Virus record (IMG/VR): IMGVR_UViG_3300036651_000178
Coordinates: 1 to 32,311 of that record
Strand: one strand, 5' to 3'
From: a virus
Length of the DNA: 32,311 nucleotides
Positions 15,722 to 23,606 of this stretch are shown one piece after another. The position numbers and the translations under genes are program-made. The stretch's first letter is position 1, and each line of letters starts with the position of its first letter. A model generated the notes under the pieces. It did no database searches. It saw nothing but the letters and a program-made list of their open reading frames with translations, and was not told where the DNA came from.

Positions 15722-17131
15722 TTATCGCGCCGAGGCGACTTGGAGAGCAACTGCACGCTTGTAACGTGCCGCGCTGGCCGAAGGAACCACGATGTTGTTG
15801 ATAGTCGCATCCGTAGGACACGCGTACCCGCCGATGTAGTACCAGCCCATGCTCAGGATTTGGCCTGCGCGGTCGAGCGGCATACGGTTGACGAACACGA
15901 TGTCGTCCACGATGTCGAACTTCTGGATACCCATGTCCGGCATCGAGCGGATGGCTTCAGCCGTACCCGCGAACGGGGACTGCTGCACGTACTTCTCGCC
16001 CGTGATGATTGCATGGCGAACCGTCAGCTGTTTGCCGGCGTGGTTCGTGATGCTGAACGACGGGCTGTTGGTGGTCGGTACGAACGTCACACCGAAGTTG
16101 CGGTTGATGCGCGCCCCCTTGAACTCGGCAGAATCAACCGTGCCTTGCGACATGATTTGGTACTGCGGGTCCGTGAAGAACTGAGCGTCAACAATCGGGT
16201 CGATGTAGCACGGATAGGTGCCATCGGCCAGAGGCGACTTCACGCCGTTCGCACGCAGCTCAGACACCGCGTTGATGACGAGTTGGGCACCGATGGTGTC
16301 CGTCGCATCAAGCGCCAGTGCGCTGGCTTTGCCGTTCGGACGATAGACCTTCGCACCGTCGAACGCCGTGATGACGTCGCCAACTGCAAGGGTTTCGTTC
16401 GCAGCGAACGTGACCGTGCCGCTGACGCCGAGGCTGCCCATGCTGGAGGTGCTAGGCGTATCCGGGGTCCATCCGACGATGGTGGCCGCCGAAGTGCTGC
16501 CGTCCGCAGCCTTGATGATGGTGACGTTGAGCGGGTTCGATGGGCTCACCGCCTGCGGCGCACCCGTTGGGAACGTGTTGCCGTTGATGGTGATGGTAGC
16601 GAACGCCGTGTTCAGACCGAGGACGTTGTCCACATGCGCCGTGGTCTGGGCCGTGGTGGCCGCCGTGGCGAAGCTGGAGCCAGCGAGGTACGCCTGGAAC
16701 GCCGTCTGCATGACGCGAAGGTCAAGCGACAGTGCCGCGTTCTCACCGATGTTGTCCACGTTCTGCTTGAACAGGTCCGCAATGACTTCCTTCTCTTGAA
16801 CGAGGTTCAGGTCAAGGAAGTAAGGCGACATGCCGATGCCGACCGACCACTGTTCGAACGGATAGGTGGGGTTACCCGCACCGACACCGCCGATGCCCGT
16901 CACGCCGTTGTCGAGGCCCGTGTTGGCCGAAGGCGCCAGGTCAGAGAGAACAGGGCTGATGCGGCCCGCACGCGAATACGTGATGCTTTCGCCCGAGCGA
17001 ACCGGGACCGGGAGGCGGAACGCCGTCTTGCGGTAGGCGTTCTTCGCGCCCAACTGCATCTCATAACGACGAGCCAGCATGTTCTGCTGGAAAATGCCTT
17101 GGAGCGCGGTTGGAAAGTTTTCAAATGCCAT
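15722..17131 (-). CDS. Major capsid protein
   Basis: 469-residue shell protein. It lies after scaffold and prohead protease genes and before a terminator, has a strong ribosome site (AAGGAG) and starts MAFENFPTALQGIFQQNMLA. HK97-fold features can be read: an N-terminal arm, a long helix VIADLFKQNVDNIGENAALS, and a C-terminal part with AEAIRSMPDMGIQKFDIVDD. Between residues about 165 and 270 there is a Thr-, Ser- and Gly-rich beta insertion (TFPTGAPQAVSPSNPLNVTI and on) that probably projects from the capsomer as a decoration domain. No other gene in the window fits the role. Confidence 0.9.
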   Translation of the reverse strand: MAFENFPTALQGIFQQNMLARRYEMQLGAKNAYRKTAFRLPVPVRSGESITYSRAGRISPVLSDLAPSANTGLDNGVTGIGGVGAGNPTYPFEQWSVGIGMSPYFLDLNLVQEKEVIADLFKQNVDNIGENAALSLDLRVMQTAFQAYLAGSSFATAATTAQTTAHVDNVLGLNTAFATITINGNTFPTGAPQAVSPSNPLNVTIIKAADGSTSAATIVGWTPDTPSTSSMGSLGVSGTVTFAANETLAVGDVITAFDGAKVYRPNGKASALALDATDTIGAQLVINAVSELRANGVKSPLADGTYPCYIDPIVDAQFFTDPQYQIMSQGTVDSAEFKGARINRNFGVTFVPTTNSPSFSITNHAGKQLTVRHAIITGEKYVQQSPFAGTAEAIRSMPDMGIQKFDIVDDIVFVNRMPLDRAGQILSMGWYYIGGYACPTDATINNIVVPSASAARYKRAVALQVASAR

Positions 17132-17239
17132 GTTGGCGATGACTCCTTAGTCGTGAGTGTCTTTTCGAGGCTAACAGCGTCAACGGCTCAACCGTGGTTT
17201 TCGCCACTACCCCCAAACTCACAGAGTCATCTGACTATC

Positions 17240-17286
17240 GCTATGGGGTGGTCCGCTGCCTCAGCATACAGACCATTCCCCATAGC
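17240..17286 (-). promoter_or_regulatory. Long stem-loop in the capsid gene leader
   Basis: In the 185-base gap before the capsid gene, three nested stems can be drawn: 17240-17248 with 17278-17286 (9 bp, perfect), 17249-17253 with 17271-17275 (5 bp) and 17255-17258 with 17262-17265 (4 bp). On the minus-strand transcript a second CCATAG copy (17296-17301) can pair with the CTATGG arm instead, giving two exclusive folds. On the plus strand the hairpin is followed by TTCGTTTTTC, so it may also end antisense transcripts. It could be a processing site, attenuator or stability element. Confidence 0.6.
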
Positions 17287-17316
17287 TTCGTTTTTCTATG
17301 GTGGACTCCCTTTTAT

Positions 17317-18015
17317 TTAACTGTAGGGACTTTTGACGACCTCATCCACCAGGTTCTCATCAAACGCTTCCTGGGCCGTAAGGTACACCTCACGCCGTTT
17401 GTAGCGGTCTGCCCAGTACTCAGCAGGCTTGCCGGTACGCTCTGCATAGATGTTGTTGATGACGGCCATCATCTTGTCGCCACCCTCCATGTAATCCTTG
17501 AACTCCCGGTACTTGCCGTAAAACTCGTCACGGTACTCATGAATCATGAATATGGCTGTGGAGTCAATGAGGCGACGGGTTGCAGCCTGGGTGATGATGG
17601 TTCCCATGCTTGACGCCTCACCCATGATGTGGACGTTGACTGGCCGACCTTCGCGCTGAATCTTGTTCATGATACCCATGACGCCGAGGCCTGAGGATAG
17701 GCTGCCCCCGGGTGACGTCAGGAACATCGTGATGGGATGGCCCTTCTTCAGGGTTAGGTGCGCGCTCAGCAACTCGTGCTGCATCTCAGTGCAGCTGTTC
17801 TCCTCAACCTCACCGTGGAAGAACAGAAACCCCTCTTGGTGCGCCAGGTTCTCTTCAAAAGCACCGTCTGGGATAGCCTTCTCCATGATGGTCCACACTA
17901 TCTCATCGATAAGCGTGCCCACGTTCTTGAGGCGACGAGGCCGCAGGTGCTCCGTCACTGCGACCCGTATCTTGTAGTCTAGGGCTTCGTGGGTGAGTTT
18001 GCCTGTATCAGACAC
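17317..18015 (-). CDS. ClpP-like prohead protease
   Basis: 232-residue S14-type serine protease, expected to cleave scaffold and capsid protein in the prohead. The ClpP pattern is clear: an oxyanion-type turn in TSPGGSLSSGLGVM, the nucleophile S136 in IMGEASSMGTI and the catalytic H159 in FMIHEYRDEF. The N-terminal 60 residues are an added helical region not found in bacterial ClpP. The start is GTG at 18015, with GGAG 8 bases upstream, overlapping the end of the exonuclease gene by 8 bases. Its place just before the capsid gene supports a maturation role rather than housekeeping proteolysis. Confidence 0.88.
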   Translation of the reverse strand: MSDTGKLTHEALDYKIRVAVTEHLRPRRLKNVGTLIDEIVWTIMEKAIPDGAFEENLAHQEGFLFFHGEVEENSCTEMQHELLSAHLTLKKGHPITMFLTSPGGSLSSGLGVMGIMNKIQREGRPVNVHIMGEASSMGTIITQAATRRLIDSTAIFMIHEYRDEFYGKYREFKDYMEGGDKMMAVINNIYAERTGKPAEYWADRYKRREVYLTAQEAFDENLVDEVVKSPYS

Positions 18016-18649
18016 TCAACATTCTCCGCAATTTAAGGGGTGTTAGGGTGGGGACGTTTAGATGCCAGGGGAGCAGTTTCCGGTAGACTTTCTCAAGCAG
18101 GACAACGTCCTGGGCGTTGTACTTCCGCATGAGGGACCACGCAGCAGGGTCGCCTGAGATACACTTGCTCCACAACTCCCATCCCGTATGCTGCACCTTG
18201 GAGCCAAGGCCCAGGAATTTGGCGATGTAGCTGAGTTTGTTCGAGTTGAACTTGAAGTGTCTGCGAGCAATCTTGAGCGTGTCGATGGTTCGGAAAGGCG
18301 ACGTTGGGCCGAAGCCATGAGCGATGAATCGCGCATGAGCCTTGCGTATATCGTGACGGTCACCATTGTGCGCGATGATGACGTCAGCTTCGTCAAAGAC
18401 CTTCCACAACTCCCAAGCCAATGCCCGGTCGTTCATTTTGTCTTTGGCGTAGCCCTTGAAGTCTGGGAGGGCGTAGGTGTGAACCTTTGATTCACCCTCC
18501 CAGCGCACGGAGAAGCTGAGCAGCTGCCATTCCGTGTTAACGTCAATGACGTTCTGCTCGTAATAGTCCCAAACCCACGCTAGGTTCGGGGCGTTCTCAA
18601 TGTCGAGGAACGCTATGCGGAGGTTATGCTTTTGACCAGGCGTCTTCAA
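18008..18649 (-). CDS. DEDDy-type 3'-5' exonuclease
   Basis: 213-residue RNase H-fold nuclease. The exonuclease motifs are readable: Exo I with D16 and E18 (IAFLDIENAPN), Exo II with HNGDRHDIRKAHARF around D100, and Exo III with YNAQDVVLLE, where Y177 and D181 put it in the DEDDy class of polymerase-type proofreading domains. No polymerase domain is attached. The most likely start is TTG at 18649, which lies inside the scaffold gene's end (26-base overlap); the longer frame upstream is basic low-complexity shadow of scaffold. Its substrate is unknown. Lying between scaffold and protease, it may act on DNA during packaging or head maturation, which is inference. Confidence 0.75.
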   Translation of the reverse strand: MKTPGQKHNLRIAFLDIENAPNLAWVWDYYEQNVIDVNTEWQLLSFSVRWEGESKVHTYALPDFKGYAKDKMNDRALAWELWKVFDEADVIIAHNGDRHDIRKAHARFIAHGFGPTSPFRTIDTLKIARRHFKFNSNKLSYIAKFLGLGSKVQHTGWELWSKCISGDPAAWSLMRKYNAQDVVLLEKVYRKLLPWHLNVPTLTPLKLRRMLSV

Positions 18650-19280
18650 ACGCTTCGTCTGTGACCGTCTTGTCCGAGAAGTCGGTGGGCTTGCCTTGTG
18701 CGCGGTTGTTCGTGCCCGGGGTGATTTTTGCGCCTTCGGTCTTGCCACCTTTATCTCCCTTGTCGCCCTCGTTGGCGCTGGTGTCGGCTGCAGTCTTGAA
18801 TTTGTGCGGTTTTGCAGCCTTGAATGCGTCAATAGCGGCTTTGGCGCCGATGACTTCACCGTCGTCATCAACCGTGACGTCTTTCACGTCAAGCAGCTTG
18901 ATGTCATCGATGTCGAGGATACCCGCTTCACGGGCCAGCGACCGGAGTTCAGCGCGGATGAGGCGCTGGTTAGTGTTGGCCGTAGCGTCCGCCAGCTTCT
19001 TCTCAGCTTCCTTCGCACGCTTCTCGGCCAGTTCAGCGACCTTTTTCTGGTCGTCTTTGGCTTTGGCCTCGTCAGCTTCGCGCTGGGCGGCTGCGTCCTC
19101 TAGCGCCTTGGCGCGGTCCTTTGCAGCCTTGGCTTCGTTGCGGAGGCGCTCAACGTACTCCCGGCTGAACTTCTCGTCATCCGGTTTGTTCTTGTTTGCG
19201 GCCTCAGCTGCTGCTGCATCCGCTGCGGCTTTGTCGGCAGACGCTTTGGCGTCAGCTGCTGCTTGCTCTTCAGGGGTCAT
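18624..19280 (-). CDS. Head scaffolding protein
   Basis: 218-residue highly charged helical protein located between the portal and the protease, the normal place for a scaffold. Residues 1-110 are Ala-, Lys- and Glu-rich coiled coil (EQAAADAKASADKAAADAAA and on, then EKRAKEAEKKLADA). A small ordered part follows (NQRLIRAELRSLAREAGILD, VDDDGEVIGAKAAIDAFKAA), then a Gly- and Lys-rich linker and a C-terminal helix that should bind the capsid protein. This is the gp20/phi29-like scaffold layout. The stop is TAA; its last 26 bases overlap the start of the exonuclease gene in another frame. Confidence 0.85.
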   Translation of the reverse strand: MTPEEQAAADAKASADKAAADAAAAEAANKNKPDDEKFSREYVERLRNEAKAAKDRAKALEDAAAQREADEAKAKDDQKKVAELAEKRAKEAEKKLADATANTNQRLIRAELRSLAREAGILDIDDIKLLDVKDVTVDDDGEVIGAKAAIDAFKAAKPHKFKTAADTSANEGDKGDKGGKTEGAKITPGTNNRAQGKPTDFSDKTVTDEAFEDAWSKA

Positions 19281-19306
19281 TTAGTACCCAATTCTCCTTA
19301 GGGAAG

Positions 19307-21043
19307 TTATGAAGTAGTTTTCGCTGTTGCGTGCGCTTTCGCCTTCGCCGCAGCTACCGTTGAGTTGTCTTTAACCTTGCCGGCAGTGATAGTTTTCTGG
19401 TTCTCAATGTCGGCAGAAGTCTTTTGCTTGTCTAACTCGTGTTTGTGCTTCATTTCCTGCTCCTTCTGCTTCTGGTCTGCTTCGTGAGCTTCACGTGCAG
19501 TCAGGGGCGGGTTCTCCTTGTGCTCAGAGGCCAGTTCAGCCGCAATGCGGTTCTGGTCGCTGATGCCGACAACGCTTGCCGCCTTCTGGGCGATAACGCT
19601 GATTGGGAGAATCGGAACAGGGAATTGCGGGGTGCTTCCAGCCGCCGTCGCCAACGCTTGCAGCTCAGAGAGCATGTCTGCGCCAGACGGAGTGCTCCAC
19701 TGCGGCCAAACAAGACGCAGCGGTGTGTCCGCATCCAACAAGGAGGCGTCCACGTTAGGAATCTGAATGGAGCCGTCCGACAGTCCACGGAGGACCATGC
19801 GAAGCAACTCAAGGTAGCCGCGCACGCCGTAGGATGTGCGGAACCGTTCGACAAGCCACACCAGCGCCTGATGCAGCATATGAAGTGCAGTGCCCGATTG
19901 CGGTCCACGGCTATTCTCGCTATCAGCTTTCATGCCGCTGAGAATCTCCATGGCGTACTCGCGCAGTTGCTTGACATGCTCGCCTGCACCGCGCAGACCC
20001 TCACCGCTGATTTCAAGCACGGACATATCGCCGTCCACCTTCATCATGCGGGCTGGGCTCTTGACGACCTTGGTCTCATTTGCAGGGTCCGAACCCATGA
20101 TAGGGATAGTCGTACTGAGCGGGCTATTCTTCTCCACCATGAGCGGGTCAGCCGTGTAACGGTAGCCGCGCCCAATCTGGGACATCAGGTATGAAATCTC
20201 AATGACCATATCGGACACGGCCTCAAAGGTACACTCACCGTCCAGGCTGTTGCGGTTCGGCAGATTCTTCAGCCAAACCACGTTGATGAAGCCTAGCGGG
20301 TTGGTGTAGCTGCGCTCCTCGTCCTTCTCCCAGCGCACGACTTCTTCACGGCCCGTTTCCTCGTTGACGACCTTCTCGCCCAGCCTGAGGTACTTGTCCT
20401 CACGCAATGGGAGCGAAGCCAACACACGTTCCTTAGTGTACGTGACCTTGAGGTAGTACAGCTTGGTGTCGTCGTACTTGCCTTCGTACCCTGCAAGTCG
20501 CAAGTCCTCAGCCGTGACCGAGTAAACTTGGTCCATCTGGACCAGCTTGCGCGGGTCGCGTGGGTCAAACTTCGGGGTGCAGTATTTGCCCTCGACAATG
20601 TCTATCCACGGCATCTTGTCTGGGAGGACACGCAGGATGCAGGCCACCGAGCCAACGGCACCCTTCTGCATGGCTTCCAGCATGATGGCGTCCAGTTCCA
20701 GCGCCTCAACGATACGCTCAAACTGCTCGTGCTTGTCGGCCAACTCCTCCGGGTCAGTATCCTCAGCCTGCTCGCTGATGCGAACGGCAGGAGAATGCGC
20801 CTCACCGAACGTGAGCGCAGAGGTGTGGTCAACGATAATCTTCGGCAGCTGATACTTGACGCTTGGGCGACGTTCCGTCAGCTCAATGTAATTGCCCGGC
20901 CCGTTCTCCTCTTTGTCGAACGGGTACGGCAGTACGTCGTAGATAGTGCCGTCTAACAGACGCTCAAGGGCGTTTAGCCGCTTGAACCGTTCGGTCGTAC
21001 CCTTCGGGTAATCAATCCGGTTTGCGAGGTCTTGAAAACTCAC
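19307..21043 (-). CDS. Portal protein
   Basis: 578-residue portal subunit, a dodecameric ring at one vertex through which DNA passes. It follows the large terminase and precedes the scaffold. The core has typical portal passages: the N-terminal YQLPKIIVDHTSALTFGEA, the middle GFINVVWLKNLPNRNSLDGE and SDMVIEISYLMSQIGRGYRY, and the stem and crown helices around residues 350-440. The C-terminal 70 residues are a Lys-, Gln- and Ala-rich coiled coil. The start is GTG at 21043 with GGAG 5 bases upstream, reading through the terminase stop region. Length fits SPP1/P22-type portals. Confidence 0.9.
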   Translation of the reverse strand: MSFQDLANRIDYPKGTTERFKRLNALERLLDGTIYDVLPYPFDKEENGPGNYIELTERRPSVKYQLPKIIVDHTSALTFGEAHSPAVRISEQAEDTDPEELADKHEQFERIVEALELDAIMLEAMQKGAVGSVACILRVLPDKMPWIDIVEGKYCTPKFDPRDPRKLVQMDQVYSVTAEDLRLAGYEGKYDDTKLYYLKVTYTKERVLASLPLREDKYLRLGEKVVNEETGREEVVRWEKDEERSYTNPLGFINVVWLKNLPNRNSLDGECTFEAVSDMVIEISYLMSQIGRGYRYTADPLMVEKNSPLSTTIPIMGSDPANETKVVKSPARMMKVDGDMSVLEISGEGLRGAGEHVKQLREYAMEILSGMKADSENSRGPQSGTALHMLHQALVWLVERFRTSYGVRGYLELLRMVLRGLSDGSIQIPNVDASLLDADTPLRLVWPQWSTPSGADMLSELQALATAAGSTPQFPVPILPISVIAQKAASVVGISDQNRIAAELASEHKENPPLTAREAHEADQKQKEQEMKHKHELDKQKTSADIENQKTITAGKVKDNSTVAAAKAKAHATAKTTS

Positions 21044-21045
21044 TT

Positions 21046-22509
21046 CTACTCCAATGAACGCCTGAACTCAACGGGCTGACGCTTGGACAAGGTGCGCTCC
21101 ACCCAAATCAAATAACCCAATGCGTCAGACAAGTGGGTCATCTTATCATCTTCTTTGTCGATGTCGTTCGTGCCTTCTTTCCATCGCACTGCTTCCAGGT
21201 CCGTTACCAAATACGGTGCCTGTTTAGCGTCGATGAAGAGGCCCTTGCCGTCCTTCGTGAAAATCTGCGCCTTGACTTCGTTCACGCGGTCCATGACCGA
21301 TGGGTTCTGGGTCTGGACGCGAAACTCTACCCGGATGCCTTCACGCTGCAACGCCTGGACGATGATAGCCCAGTTGGAGCGTGCAGCGGAGGTTGACGAC
21401 ATAGACTGCGAACGAGCGCCACCGGAGGCGTCACCATAGAGGATGACTCCTGTGCGCTTGGCGAGTGCGCCAAACTCCTTGATGAATGCGTCCGCAACGT
21501 CAGGAGCACCTGCGTTTGCTAGGCGAAACTCCTTCAGGATATAGAGAAGTGCGTGCTGGTAGTCCGGGGCCAGCAGCGTAGTTGAATCTTGCAGGTGGTG
21601 GACTTTCGACATGCCCGGCAGCTGTTGAAGATGCGGGGCGTAGTTGGCCCCCGCCTTCACGATGCGCTGCTGTTGATGCATCTGGCCCACGACCGAACAC
21701 ATCAGACCTACGTTGAAGTCCAACGACCATAGCAACGGTTTGTTGGGGTCGATGGCTAACGGCGGCAGAGGTGCAGGAGGCTCAACGCAACAGATGTTTC
21801 GGCTGAAACCCTTATACACGGTTCCGACCGTCGTGCTTCCCCAGTTACCGTCGATGAGATAGGGCCACAAGTCGGGGGACATCGAACGCTCCTGGCGGTC
21901 GATGTAGTTTTCCAGCTCAGGCATGAGGTAGTTTTCACGCAGGGACACGTTCCAGCACTTGCAATAACCGCGCTCCACGATGAGTTCATAAAGCCACGAC
22001 CCAATGGCGGAGGGGTTCGTGGTGATGCGGAGTTGCGGCTTCATCCCATACTTGGCGTACTGTTTCCCGTTCGGGCTGTAACGCAGACGAGGCGCTAGAT
22101 AGCGCGTGAAAGCAATGTCTGCGCTAGGTCCCCAGTCTGCAATTTCATCGCACCAGATGGTATCAGCTTCAAGTGCGCGGAAGCCTAGGTAGTTTTGCGC
22201 GGACAGAATCTTGATGCGGCAGCCGTTGGATAGCGTAATTTCACCAGTGGATTGGTTATAGGAATATTCCACATTCCTTTGGTCTAAGACACCTTTGAGG
22301 GTAGCGATTGGACCCCGCTTTGCCTGAGGTAGGTCCTTAGCCGCAATACAGTGGGTTCCCTCCGGGTACATGAGACAACGGTCTGCGAACCAGTTGGCTG
22401 CAATGAACGACTTGCCGCATGCGAAACCGCCGACAACGCAAGCAATGTCGTCATCGCACTCCAGAAACTCATACTGCCAGGGTAGGATTTCAGTGTCTAG
22501 GACTGCCAT
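21046..22509 (-). CDS. Terminase large subunit
   Basis: 487-residue packaging motor with ATPase and nuclease domains. The ATPase shows a Walker A motif GGFACGKS at residues 27-34 and a Walker B with catalytic acids DTIWCDEIAD at about 116-125. The C-terminal RNase H-like nuclease has its metal-binding acids in LLWSLDFNVG (D264), LYGDASGGA (D360) and THLSDALGYL (D461). All expected residues are present, so the enzyme should be active. It starts at ATG 22509, 3 bases after the small subunit gene, and is followed by the portal gene. It is the best marker gene in the window for placing the phage in a tree. Confidence 0.95.
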   Translation of the reverse strand: MAVLDTEILPWQYEFLECDDDIACVVGGFACGKSFIAANWFADRCLMYPEGTHCIAAKDLPQAKRGPIATLKGVLDQRNVEYSYNQSTGEITLSNGCRIKILSAQNYLGFRALEADTIWCDEIADWGPSADIAFTRYLAPRLRYSPNGKQYAKYGMKPQLRITTNPSAIGSWLYELIVERGYCKCWNVSLRENYLMPELENYIDRQERSMSPDLWPYLIDGNWGSTTVGTVYKGFSRNICCVEPPAPLPPLAIDPNKPLLWSLDFNVGLMCSVVGQMHQQQRIVKAGANYAPHLQQLPGMSKVHHLQDSTTLLAPDYQHALLYILKEFRLANAGAPDVADAFIKEFGALAKRTGVILYGDASGGARSQSMSSTSAARSNWAIIVQALQREGIRVEFRVQTQNPSVMDRVNEVKAQIFTKDGKGLFIDAKQAPYLVTDLEAVRWKEGTNDIDKEDDKMTHLSDALGYLIWVERTLSKRQPVEFRRSLE

Positions 22510-22512
22510 GGG

Positions 22513-22986
22513 TTAGCCGAGGGCCTGCTTTACCGCCCTCTCACGACGTACAATATACCTTATGCCCACTTCTTCGCCTGCATCGGGCTGGGCCGATGGC
22601 GCGGTGGACTTGATGCCGTGAACCTTGCGTGCGATATCAATGGCGATATCTTGCATCTCAGCGACCATCTTGAGCGTCTCAACACGGTCCTTGATTTCAG
22701 CGCGTTCGCCCCTGGACAGGGTCTTGTCTTCCAGCTGTACGACCATTTCATCAATCATAAGCTGAAGTTTGCGCGCCTTCTCACTGTGCTGTGCCAGCAC
22801 GTCATTAGCGTCTACTGTCTTCTTGCGCGCTAAAAACTGTTGACGCTGGGAGGCCCAATCGTCTTTCGTGCAGTGCGCTTGTAGAACAAAAATGGCGGCG
22901 TCCAACGAGACAGCAATGTCGGGGATTGCCCGCCCTTGCTCTACGTATAGACGCCGCGCCAGTTCTACCTTATCGTCCGAGGCCAT
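22513..22986 (-). CDS. Putative terminase small subunit
   Basis: 157-residue protein directly before the large terminase gene. Small subunits recognise the packaging site on DNA. The N-terminal 60 residues read as a helix-turn-helix: VELARRLYVEQGRAIPDIAV, then SLDAAIFVLQAHCTKDDWAS. The middle (residues 70-130) is a long coiled coil (LMIDEMVVQLEDKTLSRGER and on), which fits the oligomerisation domain of the family. The C-terminus is basic. Size, domain order and position agree with TerS, although such proteins are poorly conserved. Confidence 0.75.
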   Translation of the reverse strand: MASDDKVELARRLYVEQGRAIPDIAVSLDAAIFVLQAHCTKDDWASQRQQFLARKKTVDANDVLAQHSEKARKLQLMIDEMVVQLEDKTLSRGERAEIKDRVETLKMVAEMQDIAIDIARKVHGIKSTAPSAQPDAGEEVGIRYIVRRERAVKQALG

Positions 22987-23015
22987 TTACAGCCCCATTC
23001 GATGCGTATGGCTGT

Positions 23016-23606
23016 TTAGCCTCTTTCTAAGGTCTCAACCAACAGCCTACTAGCCTCACCGAAGGTGCAATCCAGCACTCTGTAGCCGCCGTCCAGGTAG
23101 CGTTCCCGGCAACGCCGCAGCATCTGCACCTTCTTGTCGAACAAGTCCTCTTTGAAGGGGCCGCGCACGACCTTCGATGACTTGCGACGTTCAGCTATGT
23201 TGGCGAAGGACTGCTCACGTGAGGTGGAGAGGAAGGCGAACACCATGTTCTCTTTGCCGACATAGTCGGCCATGTCTGCCCAGCGCTGGAACGTGATGGA
23301 GGCTAGGATGCCCTCGAACAACACGTGGTAGCCGGCATCGTGATACCGCTGAACCCGTTGAGTGATGTAGTCCTGCGTCTTGACTGCATCGCAACCGCCT
23401 GTGGGACGGTCGTAGGTGCCCACGATGTAGATAGGCTTGCCTTGCGCGGTTGCAGCGCACTCAATGCCGATGACCTCTTTGGGGCCAGTCGCCATGATGG
23501 GGTCGCCCGTCGTTAGACGACGCAGCTCACCGCCGAAGTGGCTCATCACACCACGGATTGCAGTTGACTTGCCGGAACCGTGGTTGCCTCTAACCTGTAT
23601 AATCAT
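23016..23606 (-). CDS. P-loop kinase, resembles 5-hydroxymethyluracil DNA kinase
   Basis: 196-residue P-loop kinase. Walker A is GNHGSGKS at residues 7-14. The segment IVGTYDRPTGGCDAVKTQDY at about 61-80 and HVLFEGILAS at 94-103 match, as I recall it, the pattern of the phage 5-hmU DNA kinase family, which phosphorylates hydroxymethyluracil already in DNA as the first step towards hypermodified thymine. The start is ATG 23606 with GGAG 6 bases upstream; a TTG one codon earlier is less likely. It overlaps the upstream gene by 17 bases. That partner also looks like a thymine-modification protein, which supports the reading. A general nucleotide kinase remains possible. Confidence 0.65.
   Translation of the reverse strand: MIIQVRGNHGSGKSTAIRGVMSHFGGELRRLTTGDPIMATGPKEVIGIECAATAQGKPIYIVGTYDRPTGGCDAVKTQDYITQRVQRYHDAGYHVLFEGILASITFQRWADMADYVGKENMVFAFLSTSREQSFANIAERRKSSKVVRGPFKEDLFDKKVQMLRRCRERYLDGGYRVLDCTFGEASRLLVETLERG

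Noticed and set aside
15716-17320. 534-residue plus-strand open frame opposite the capsid gene
   Set aside because: Very Arg-rich, no domain, no ribosome site, and fully covered by the major capsid gene in antisense; long antisense frames are common in GC-rich phage DNA.
18650-18871. N-terminal extension of the DEDDy exonuclease frame
   Set aside because: Basic low-complexity residues that are only the scaffold coding sequence read in another frame.
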